DNA of 8,940 nt. Source: Candidatus Omnitrophota bacterium (lineage in GTDB: Bacteria; Omnitrophota; Gorgyraeia; Duberdicusellales; 4484-171). The notes under the pieces were generated by a model. The model worked only from the letters and a program-made list of their open reading frames with translations, did no database searches and was not told where the DNA came from. This document shows, piece after piece, positions 1 through 6,374 of the stretch. Made by a program: the position numbers and the translations under genes. Where the stretch lies: positions 1 through 8,940 of the forward strand of contig JAMWDA010000061.1 in NCBI GenBank assembly GCA_023818995.1. The letters are read 5' to 3'. Positions within the stretch are counted from its first letter, which is position 1; every line of letters begins with the position of its first letter.

Positions 1-339
1 CGATGGTATAACTACGATACACTTTATCCCTGCCCTCGCTGCATAGGCAGAGGCTGAAGCAGAAGTATTACCTGTGGAAGCACAAACCACAGCACACTGA
101 CCTTCTTCCTTCGCTTTAGAAACAGCTACAGTCATCCCTCTATCTTTAAAAGAACCTGTGGGATTAAGTCCTTCGTATTTTAAATAAACTCTAAAATTCT
201 TACCTAAAATATTAGAAATTTTAGGAGAAAAGATAAGGGGAGTGTTACCTTCTAAAAGAGTAACTATTGGCGTTTTATCACTTACCGGTAAATACTTTTT
301 GTAACGATGAATTATGCCTTGATAGGAATGGTTACTCAT
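1..339 (-). CDS. thrC: Threonine synthase, N-terminal 113 residues (partial, continues past left edge)
   Basis: PLP-dependent enzyme converting O-phospho-L-homoserine and water to L-threonine and phosphate, the last step of threonine synthesis; cytosolic. Reading right to left, the ATG at 337-339 opens a frame that stays open to base 1. The N-terminus runs [20 protein letters not shown], then contains EGNTPL (about residues 30-35), the PLP-lysine motif [11 protein letters not shown] (K65 is the expected Schiff-base lysine) and ASTGNTSAS (about 87-95), the phosphate-binding segment of fold-type II PLP enzymes. Family members of this type are usually near 350 residues, so roughly two thirds lies outside the window. 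The start overlaps the hom stop codon as ATGA (336-339) and has an AAGGAT Shine-Dalgarno at 349-354 inside hom, indicating translational coupling. Other fold-type II enzymes (threonine dehydratase, cysteine synthase) are less likely given the N-terminus and the hom neighbour. Confidence 0.95.
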   Translation of the reverse strand, partial: MSNHSYQGIIHRYKKYLPVSDKTPIVTLLEGNTPLIFSPKISNILGKNFRVYLKYEGLNPTGSFKDRGMTVAVSKAKEEGQCAVVCASTGNTSASASAYAARAGIKCIVVIPS

Positions 340-1604
340 AACTCATCAATCCTTATGAGTTGAGAAGGAGCTTGAATCACATCTAATCTATCTATTTTGG
401 ATAAAGCTATCCTAACATCTAACTCCTTAGCTTCGTGAGTTATCATTACTATAGGAACAAATTTACCTTTCTTTCTTTCCTTTTGAGTTACAGAGGCTAT
501 ACTTATATTTAAAGAAGCAAGAATCTTAGAAATTTTAGCCAATACCCCTGGTTTATCCACGGCCATAAATCTTATATAGTAACGCATGCGCAAATTCTTA
601 ATGTTCTCTAAATTAAATTTATTTGTCTCCTTTAAAGTTTGCGTATGTAAAAAAGAAGTATTAACAATATCTGAGATAACTGCACTTGATGTAGGCATAC
701 CTCCTGCACCCGGTCCATAAAATAAGAGTTCACCGGCAGGATCTGCTTCTACCCACACTCCATTAAAAGTAGAAGAAACCTGAGAGAGAGGGTGTTCTTT
801 AGGTATCAGCGTAGGATGAACTCTTAAATCTAATTTATTCTTCTCTCTTTTAGCGATAGCTAATAACTTTATAACATAGGATAGCTCTTGTGCATACAAA
901 ATATCTAAATTAGATATTCGAGAAATACCCTCTACACTAATATCTTTTAATGAAGGCCATAAATCAAAACAAAGATAGGTCAAAATTACTAATTTATGAA
1001 GTGTATCGATACCGTCTATATCCAAATTAGGGATTCTTTCAGCAATACCTTTATTCTGTGCTTCCTTTAAAGCAGTGGGGAAACTGATACTTTCTTTATG
1101 CATACGAGACAAAATATAATTAGTTGTGCCATTTAGTATACCGTATAATTTTTTAACTTCACAACCAACTAAACCTTCAGAAATACTCCTTATAAGAGGA
1201 ATAGCCGCACATACCGAAGCTTCAAAACCAATATTTCTGCCAACCTTATAAGATAAATTAAATAAATCTTTCCCTGCTTGAGCAAGAAGTGCTTTGTTAG
1301 CAGTAACTACATTCTTGCCTTTCTTTAAAGATTCTATAATATATTCCTTAGCAGGAGAGATTCCTCCAATAAGTTCAACAACTGTATCTATTTGGGGGTC
1401 GTTTATTATTTCGTAAGGATTGGATGTAAAAGGTAAGGAAAACTGTGTAGCTATTCTTCTCTTACTAATATCGGAATCACATACCTTTCTAATCACTACA
1501 TTTAAAGATGTTCTTTTTTCAATCAATTTTGAATATTTACATAGCGACCTAACCGTAGCTTCTCCCACTGTACCTAAACCAATTATACCAATATTTTTCC
1601 CCAT
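336..1604 (-). CDS. hom: Homoserine dehydrogenase with C-terminal ACT domain
   Basis: NAD(P)H-dependent reduction of L-aspartate-4-semialdehyde to L-homoserine, the branch-point step to threonine and methionine; cytosolic. The 422-residue length is normal for the ACT-containing form. Visible in order: Rossmann motif GLGTVG (residues 9-14); VTANKALLA (100-108, K104 expected near cofactor/substrate); the family signature [11 protein letters not shown] (155-165); [11 protein letters not shown] (195-205) with the expected catalytic D200 and K204; [13 protein letters not shown] (297-309); and an ACT domain from about residue 342 to 410 ([18 protein letters not shown]), which in this family usually mediates feedback inhibition by threonine. 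It is monofunctional: no aspartate kinase domain is fused. The start lies 4 bp after the pilZ stop and has no well-spaced Shine-Dalgarno (only AAGAAG abutting the ATG), so it probably depends on coupling to pilZ translation; the GxGxxG position supports this start. The stop overlaps the thrC start. Confidence 0.97.
   Translation of the reverse strand: MGKNIGIIGLGTVGEATVRSLCKYSKLIEKRTSLNVVIRKVCDSDISKRRIATQFSLPFTSNPYEIINDPQIDTVVELIGGISPAKEYIIESLKKGKNVVTANKALLAQAGKDLFNLSYKVGRNIGFEASVCAAIPLIRSISEGLVGCEVKKLYGILNGTTNYILSRMHKESISFPTALKEAQNKGIAERIPNLDIDGIDTLHKLVILTYLCFDLWPSLKDISVEGISRISNLDILYAQELSYVIKLLAIAKREKNKLDLRVHPTLIPKEHPLSQVSSTFNGVWVEADPAGELLFYGPGAGGMPTSSAVISDIVNTSFLHTQTLKETNKFNLENIKNLRMRYYIRFMAVDKPGVLAKISKILASLNISIASVTQKERKKGKFVPIVMITHEAKELDVRIALSKIDRLDVIQAPSQLIRIDEL
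349..354 (-). promoter_or_regulatory. Shine-Dalgarno of thrC, inside the end of hom
   Basis: AAGGAT on the minus strand, 9 nt before the thrC ATG at 339. It lies within the last codons of hom and supports the ATGA-overlapping start. Confidence 0.6.
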
Positions 1605-1608
1605 CTTC

Positions 1609-1974
1609 TTAAGCAGAAATTTTTAAATGTGCGTGTATATATTCGTGCAATTCTTTTAACAATGTATTATCTAATCCGGCAAATTTTATCCTTGTCTCAT
1701 AAATAAGATTTCTAACTACTTCTTTAGAATCTACCACCTCACCATTACTCTCTATCTTTTTAGTAAAAAATGGGAAACGTATAGACATAGATAAAATTGT
1801 TCCTTTCTCAAATTTCCTGTTAGTAGTAAGTAACATCCCTCCTGTGCTAACATTTCTACTCTGAGTAAGATCATGATTATCTACTTCATCTTTTATACGA
1901 TAACTAACTACAAAATTCACATTTATTCTGGGACCTTTTCTCCTCTCTGCCCCTATGTATTTTTCTTTTTCCAT
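1609..1974 (-). CDS. Single-domain PilZ protein, putative c-di-GMP receptor
   Basis: A 121-residue stand-alone PilZ domain. Both c-di-GMP contact motifs are intact: RxxxR as R12-KGP-R16 (in ERRKGPR) and the second motif as N41-VSTGG (NxSxxG, the Asn variant of [D/N]xSxxG). Between and after them is a beta-rich body (about 18-100) typical of the PilZ barrel, ending in a likely amphipathic helix (LDNTLLKELHEYIHAHLK). There is no signal peptide or membrane segment, so it is probably a cytosolic effector or adaptor. The target cannot be told from sequence. The ATG has an AGGAGG Shine-Dalgarno at 1980-1985, 5 nt upstream, which fixes the start. It sits 4 bp ahead of hom and about 73 bp behind tRNA-Pro, so it is the apparent first protein gene of the threonine unit; whether that has functional meaning or is chance is open. 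Confidence 0.9.
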   Translation of the reverse strand: MEKEKYIGAERRKGPRINVNFVVSYRIKDEVDNHDLTQSRNVSTGGMLLTTNRKFEKGTILSMSIRFPFFTKKIESNGEVVDSKEVVRNLIYETRIKFAGLDNTLLKELHEYIHAHLKISA

Positions 1975-1979
1975 TTCAA

Positions 1980-1985
1980 CCTCCT
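1980..1985 (-). promoter_or_regulatory. Strong Shine-Dalgarno of the PilZ gene
   Basis: AGGAGG on the minus strand, 5 nt before the ATG at 1974. It is the strongest ribosome site in the left-hand unit and may also serve hom by coupling. Confidence 0.8.
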
Positions 1986-2005
1986 ATTATTATCGTTTGA
2001 GAGAA

Positions 2006-2027
2006 AAAGGAAAAACTTATTTCCTTT
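2006..2027 (-). terminator. Possible weak intrinsic terminator between tRNA-Pro and the PilZ gene
   Basis: On the minus strand an 8-bp inverted repeat AAAGGAAA / TTTCCTTT encloses a 6-nt loop (TAAGTT) and runs into a short T tract (TTTTTC). It is well placed 20 nt beyond the mature tRNA 3' end. The stem has only two G-C pairs, so it is weak; it might merely be a processing boundary, with transcription continuing into pilZ. No convincing separate promoter fits between it and the pilZ Shine-Dalgarno. Confidence 0.3.
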
Positions 2028-2047
2028 ATTCCTAAACATGGTATTTA

Positions 2048-2123
2048 TCGGGAGGGCGGGATTTGAACCCGCGACCCCTTGAACCCCATTCAAGTGCGCT
2101 AATCCGAACTGCGCCACCCCCCG
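2048..2123 (-). tRNA. tRNA-Pro, anticodon GGG
   Basis: A 76-nt cloverleaf folds by hand on the minus strand: acceptor CGGGGGG/CCTCCCG with C1-G72 and one G-T pair, D stem GCGC/GCGC with an 11-nt loop containing GG, anticodon stem CTTGA/TCAAG with loop ATGGGGT (anticodon GGG), 5-nt variable loop GGGTC, and T arm GCGGG-TTCGAAT-CCCGC. The discriminator base is A. C1-G72 and the ATGGGGT loop are hallmarks of bacterial proline tRNA. GGG reads CCC and, by wobble, CCU. The 3' CCA is not encoded (ATAAAT follows), so it must be added by a nucleotidyltransferase. Confidence 0.97.
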
Positions 2124-2148
2124 GAATTGTAATATCAATAATAAGTTA

Positions 2149-2157
2149 ATTATACCA
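2149..2157 (-). promoter_or_regulatory. Extended -10 promoter for tRNA-Pro (and perhaps the pilZ-hom-thrC unit)
   Basis: On the minus strand the sequence reads TGGTATAAT, an exact extended -10 (TGn plus TATAAT at 2149-2154). Seven bases further gives a start near 2142, about 19 nt before the mature tRNA 5' end. No good TTGACA lies at 16-18 bp spacing, as is common for extended -10 promoters. The element begins about 8 bp past the nfi stop codon. Confidence 0.65.
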
Positions 2158-2164
2158 AATATTT

Positions 2165-2842
2165 TTAAATTTTTGTATAAAAAATATACTTTCTACTAAA
2201 TTGGTCAGCTAAACGTAAAGGTTCAGGTAAACGATATCTAACTGTGCATTTTAAAATAATTTCTATGGCGCTGTTAAGATCTATTTTATTCCCTACGGAA
2301 ACGTAAACTGGTTTTACATTATCCTTTGTTCTTACTACTGCCCCAATCTTATTTTTATCCTTATCCAAGATATAAGAAAATGAACCACGCGTTTGAGCTG
2401 GTTCTCTATATTCTCCCAAAAGTAAACTTTTTGCCAAACCAATTGTGGGCTTACCTAATAGTATCCCCATATGAGTAGCTAAACCAATTCTGCGAGGATG
2501 AATTAATCCTTGCCCATCGAAAATGATTATTTCCGGCTCTTTCTTTAAACTTCTAAGACAATTTTCTAGAACCGGCCCTTCTCTAAAAGCTAAAAGCCCA
2601 GGGATATAAGGGTAGCTAATTTTATCAATTTTAACAACCTTCTCAACTATTTCAAAGTCGGGATAGTTGGTAACCACTATACTCCCTATAGCTTTATTAG
2701 CTCTAAAATATACATCGGCACCGGCAATTAACTTGGGGAAAAAATTTAATTTCTCTATGCGAACCTTACTCTTAAGTTTCTCCTGTAAAGCTATTGCTTC
2801 CTTGTAGGATAAATCCCACGAATGAACAATTTCAAAATCCAT
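2165..2842 (-). CDS. nfi: Endonuclease V (deoxyinosine 3'-endonuclease)
   Basis: Repair nuclease that nicks DNA at the second phosphodiester bond 3' of deoxyinosine, initiating repair of deaminated adenine; acts on DNA in the cytosol with Mg2+. The 225-residue length is normal for the family. Visible: AGADVYF with the catalytic D43, the wedge motif PYIPGLLAFRE (78-88) whose PYIP inserts at the lesion and whose E88 is a metal ligand, and DGQGLIHPRRIGLATHMG (109-126) with metal ligand D109. The C-terminal PEPLRLAD (206-213) matches the usual family ending. No Shine-Dalgarno precedes the ATG at 2842; the 49 bp to the divergent gene must hold its promoter (TATAAC at 2877-2882 or TACATT nearer the start are candidates). 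Seemingly monocistronic; no terminator is visible before the tRNA promoter just past its stop. Confidence 0.95.
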   Translation of the reverse strand: MDFEIVHSWDLSYKEAIALQEKLKSKVRIEKLNFFPKLIAGADVYFRANKAIGSIVVTNYPDFEIVEKVVKIDKISYPYIPGLLAFREGPVLENCLRSLKKEPEIIIFDGQGLIHPRRIGLATHMGILLGKPTIGLAKSLLLGEYREPAQTRGSFSYILDKDKNKIGAVVRTKDNVKPVYVSVGNKIDLNSAIEIILKCTVRYRLPEPLRLADQFSRKYIFYTKI

Positions 2843-2875
2843 ATTTAAAATAATGTATCTTAGTTACTATTTGTA

Positions 2876-2884
2876 TGTTATAAT
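2876..2884 (+). promoter_or_regulatory. Extended -10 promoter of the TMTC/TPR gene, suggesting a leaderless mRNA
   Basis: TGTTATAAT is an exact extended -10 (TGn then TATAAT at 2879-2884). The predicted transcription start, about 7 bp on, is 2890-2892, coinciding with the ATG at 2892. There is no recognisable -35 and no Shine-Dalgarno between here and the ATG. Confidence 0.6.
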
Positions 2885-2891
2885 TAATTTT

Positions 2892-4865
2892 ATGCCCAAA
2901 GAAAATATATTTATAATCTGTATCTTTATCTGTCTAATCATTATATATCTACCATCCTTTTCCTCTAATTTTATTTTTGATGATAACCATATGATTGTAG
3001 AGAACGCTATTATTAAAAATCCTAAAAGTCTCCACCTTTTATTTAAAGGTTTTGTTACCAGTTTCCCTATACCTAAAGGTATGTGCCGACCTTTACTTAT
3101 GTTAACCTTTGCTCTAAACTATGCTACCAGTAAACTTAATCCCTTAGGCTATCATCTAACTAATTTAATATTGCATTTTCTTAATACAAGTATACTTTAT
3201 CTCCTGTTTAAGAAACTAATCAAGGGTATACCTTTATATATTCTTTTTTTTGTCACTTCTATATTTGCTATTCATCCTTTAAACAGTGAAGCTGTGACCT
3301 ATATATCTTGTCGCTCCGACCTTATGGTAAATTCCTTTATTCTATTAAGTTTTCTTTTTTATCTAAAAAATATATACGCATTAACTATATTATTTTATAT
3401 CTTCGCTCTGGGCTCAAAAGAAACAGCTCTATGTCTACCTATCATTTTAGCTAGTTACGAATTTATATATAACTTTAAAAATTTTAACTCAATTAAAGAT
3501 ATAATAAAAACTAAGAAAATATTCTATATTAGCCTATTTACCATAACCTTTATTTATTTGCTATACAAATTAACTATTTTTGCTCCTACCCCCACCACTG
3601 TTTATCGTTCAGCTTACTCTAATATTTTAATTCAAGCTTGGGTTAGTTTACTATATCTAAAATTATTTCTCTTTCCTCACCCTTTAAATATATTACACGA
3701 GGTGCCCAACTTAAATTCCTTATCTGAACCATCTGCATTTATCTCTATTTTGTTTATATTGGCTACTATTATAATTATAATTTTAACTAAAAGAAAACAA
3801 AAATTGATAAGTTTTGGATTAAGTTGGTTCTTAATTTGTCTCTTACCTAAATTCTATGCTCGTTTACATTTCCCCGCCTGTGAACACCATTTTTATCTTG
3901 CCAGTATAGGGATATTTATTCTCTTACTATATTTATCTTACCGATTATTCATAAATCACCCAAAACTTTTACATTATCTTGCTATAATTATTTTACCTTT
4001 GTTTTTTACCCTTACATTTCTAAGAAACTACGAATACACTAACCCAATAGTATTCTGGAAAATTTCTGTAGAAAGAGCTCCTAATTTGGGCACTCTCCAT
4101 AACAATCTAGGCACAGAATACTTAAGAATTGGCTTATATTCTTACGCTGAGGAAGAATTTAAGAAAGCTATTCAATTTGCCCATAATATGAAAGAAACTA
4201 TTGCTAGTGCTAAACTAAATTTAGCAAATGTTTATATTTCGCAAAATAAATACGAAGAAGCACAAAAATTAATTGAAGATTGTTTAAGAATTATTTACCC
4301 ACCACCTCTAGGAGCTTATCAAACTTTAGGGGTAATTTATATGAAAATGGGTAAAGAAGATTTAGCACTTGATGCTTGGGAGAAAGAACTAAGATACTAT
4401 CCTAATTTGCCAGAAATAAATCTTAATTTAGGGATATTCTATCTTAACAAAAAGGATTTTGAGAAAGCAAAAAATTTTTTTATACGTGCTATAAAAATAG
4501 ACCCTAACCATTACGCTGGATACTACGGTTTAGCAAGAATATCTGAAGACGAAAACGAATTAAATTATGCGTTAGCGATGTATAAGAAGGCTTGTTCTTT
4601 AAGACCTAATGATTTTTATTTGAATTACTATTTAGGTTCCCTTTATGCTCGCTTGGGTTACGCTAAGGCTTTGAGTTACCTTTTAAAGACTATAAAACTA
4701 AATCCTTACTTTGCCCCTGCCCATAACGATTTAGCCGTTCTATATGCCTCTCAATCGCCACCTCAAAGAGAATTGGCTAAAAAACATGCTCAAATTGCTC
4801 TTTCCTTAGGTTATCCTGTAGATAAAGATTTTTTACAACTTTTGGAAAATAACTTCAATAGATAA
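2892..4865 (+). CDS. Polytopic GT-C/TMTC-like glycosyltransferase-type membrane protein with C-terminal TPR repeats
   Basis: A 657-residue protein counted from the ATG at 2892. The N-terminal 380 residues are hydrophobic, with about 11-12 membrane segments (roughly 6-23, 84-110, 112-128, 144-160, 162-175, 177-195, 209-230, 244-265, 281-300, 305-321, 334-353, 359-378). The first large loop carries FDD (29-31) followed by ENAIIKNP, the acidic motif expected of GT-C/protein-O-mannosyltransferase folds, and HPLNSEAVTYISCRSDL (128-144) matches the HPxxxEAVxxISxRxDL signature of TMTC-like proteins. Residues about 393-650 form seven TPR-like units (e.g. AEEEFKKAIQFA, AKNFFIRAIKIDPN), probably for protein binding. 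Likely role: transfer of a lipid-linked sugar to proteins outside the cytoplasm; donor and acceptor are unknown. An in-frame ATG at 2853 would add 13 residues, but it lies upstream of the likely transcription start, so 2892 is preferred. Its stop is 1 bp from the convergent malQ stop. Confidence 0.85.
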   Translation: MPKENIFIICIFICLIIIYLPSFSSNFIFDDNHMIVENAIIKNPKSLHLLFKGFVTSFPIPKGMCRPLLMLTFALNYATSKLNPLGYHLTNLILHFLNTSILYLLFKKLIKGIPLYILFFVTSIFAIHPLNSEAVTYISCRSDLMVNSFILLSFLFYLKNIYALTILFYIFALGSKETALCLPIILASYEFIYNFKNFNSIKDIIKTKKIFYISLFTITFIYLLYKLTIFAPTPTTVYRSAYSNILIQAWVSLLYLKLFLFPHPLNILHEVPNLNSLSEPSAFISILFILATIIIIILTKRKQKLISFGLSWFLICLLPKFYARLHFPACEHHFYLASIGIFILLLYLSYRLFINHPKLLHYLAIIILPLFFTLTFLRNYEYTNPIVFWKISVERAPNLGTLHNNLGTEYLRIGLYSYAEEEFKKAIQFAHNMKETIASAKLNLANVYISQNKYEEAQKLIEDCLRIIYPPPLGAYQTLGVIYMKMGKEDLALDAWEKELRYYPNLPEINLNLGIFYLNKKDFEKAKNFFIRAIKIDPNHYAGYYGLARISEDENELNYALAMYKKACSLRPNDFYLNYYLGSLYARLGYAKALSYLLKTIKLNPYFAPAHNDLAVLYASQSPPQRELAKKHAQIALSLGYPVDKDFLQLLENNFNR

Positions 4866-4866
4866 T

Positions 4867-6369
4867 TCACCTATTAGCTCTACCGTAAATTTCCGTCATC
4901 TCTAAGAGTTTCTCAGTTAACGAAGATGATAACTGCTTTTCTGTAAGGCGCCATTGCCAGTTACCTTGTGTGGTAGAAGGTATATTCATCCTTGCTTCCT
5001 CTCCTAAACCAAGAATATCTTGCATAGGAAAAATTACTGTATCAGCTACTGAAATCATCGCTAATCTTATAAGTTCCCAGGAAACTTCTTCTGAAGAAAC
5101 TTTTCTACCTAAATAAAGGAATAGCCTTTTCTTCTCCTCATCCTTAGCCTCATGCTCAAACCATCCTCTTGCAGTATTATTATCGTGAGTGCCTGTATAG
5201 ACAACGTAGTTTTTATCATAATTATGGATTAAATAAGGATGTTTAGGATTATTTTCTCCAAAAGCAAAAAGAAGTATTTTCATACCGGCTAATTTAAAAC
5301 GGACTCTTATTTCCTCTACATCAGGTGTAATCACTCCTAAATCCTCAGCAATAAAAGGCATATGAGGAAACTTTTGATAAATTGCTTCAAAAAAATCATT
5401 TACAGGAACACTAACCCATTTACCATTAACTGCGGTTTTTTCTTCCGCGGGTACCTCCCAATAAGCAACTAAACCTCTAAAATGGTCTATTCTTATAATG
5501 TCGAAAAGTCTAAGATTGTGTTCTAAACGCAAAAGCCACCAAGAAAAATTTTCTTTTTTTAAATTATCCCAATGGTAAACAGGGTTACCCCATAACTGCC
5601 CTGTTTTACTAAAGTAATCGGGAGGAACCCCTGCTACAAAAATTGGCTTCTTATCACTATCCAACTTAAAATTCTGTGGATTTGCCCAAACATCAGCACT
5701 ATCGTAACTAACATAAATAGGGATATCTCCTATAATCTTTATGCCTTTTTCATTACAATATTTTTTAAGAAGACTCCACTGCTTATAAAAAATGTATTGA
5801 GAAAACTTCACTTTATCTATATCATCTTTATACTTCTTCTTTATTTTTTCTAATGCTGATGTGTCTCTATCTTTTAACTCTCTATCCCATTCTGACCAAA
5901 TTTTCCCTCCCATAATCTTCTTAATTATCACAAACAAAACATAATCATCCAGCCAGAAAGAATTATTCCCGCAGAACTCTTCGTATTCTTGCTTAGATTT
6001 CAACTTTTTGAAGCATAGATAACTGTTAATCAAAATTTTCTCCTTATAAGGAATAACTTTAGAATAATCGCATTTTGTGGATGAGAATTTAGGTATATCC
6101 TTAATAATACTTTTAGAAAGCAAACTATTTTCCCATAAAATTTCCGGACTTATAAAAAGAGGATTACCGCTGAAAGCAGAAATACTACTATAAGGGGAAT
6201 TACCGTAAATCTCCATAGTAGGATTAATGGGTAAAATCTGCCAGTAACTCTGTTTTGTCTCATATAGAAAATCTACAAACCGATAAGCTCCTTTACCAAA
6301 ATCTCCTATACCATAGGGAGATGGTAGAGAAGTTATATGTAAAAGCACACCACTACCCCGTTTATCCAT
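4867..6369 (-). CDS. malQ: 4-alpha-glucanotransferase (amylomaltase, GH77)
   Basis: Transfers alpha-1,4-glucan segments between maltooligosaccharides in glycogen or maltodextrin metabolism; cytosolic. The 500 residues match the short, Thermus-type amylomaltase. Visible: RGSGVLLHITSLPSPYGIGD (4-23); GNSPYSSISAFSGNPLFIS (56-74) for glucan binding; IGDIPIYVSYDSADVWANP (213-231); GVPPDYFSKTGQLWGNPVY (247-265); RIDHFRG with nucleophile D295; AEDLG with acid/base E342; and TGTHDNNT with D396, the transition-state Asp. All three catalytic acids are present, so it should be active. A perfect Shine-Dalgarno at 6377-6384 fixes the start. It is the last gene of the kamA-ligase-ligase run, 5 bp from its neighbour. 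No functional tie to those genes is evident; it may simply share their transcript. Confidence 0.97.
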   Translation of the reverse strand: MDKRGSGVLLHITSLPSPYGIGDFGKGAYRFVDFLYETKQSYWQILPINPTMEIYGNSPYSSISAFSGNPLFISPEILWENSLLSKSIIKDIPKFSSTKCDYSKVIPYKEKILINSYLCFKKLKSKQEYEEFCGNNSFWLDDYVLFVIIKKIMGGKIWSEWDRELKDRDTSALEKIKKKYKDDIDKVKFSQYIFYKQWSLLKKYCNEKGIKIIGDIPIYVSYDSADVWANPQNFKLDSDKKPIFVAGVPPDYFSKTGQLWGNPVYHWDNLKKENFSWWLLRLEHNLRLFDIIRIDHFRGLVAYWEVPAEEKTAVNGKWVSVPVNDFFEAIYQKFPHMPFIAEDLGVITPDVEEIRVRFKLAGMKILLFAFGENNPKHPYLIHNYDKNYVVYTGTHDNNTARGWFEHEAKDEEKKRLFLYLGRKVSSEEVSWELIRLAMISVADTVIFPMQDILGLGEEARMNIPSTTQGNWQWRLTEKQLSSSLTEKLLEMTEIYGRANR

Positions 6370-6374
6370 TTCTC

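Noticed and set aside
1420..1626. 68-codon plus-strand open frame opposite the hom N-terminus
   Set aside because: Antisense to the Rossmann domain of hom, with no ribosome site.
1873..2138. Small open frames on both strands across the tRNA, giving peptides such as GRAGFEPATP
   Set aside because: They translate the tRNA-Pro gene or its complement; such peptides are a known annotation artefact. The cloverleaf explains the sequence.
2853..2891. Upstream ATG extending the TMTC/TPR protein by 13 residues
   Set aside because: It precedes the extended -10, has no Shine-Dalgarno and adds a non-typical N-terminus; the ATG at 2892 fits better, although not proven.
4855..4880. AATAG...CTATT inverted repeat at the convergent gene ends as a terminator
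   Set aside because: Only 5 A/T-rich pairs with a 9-nt loop and no T tract.
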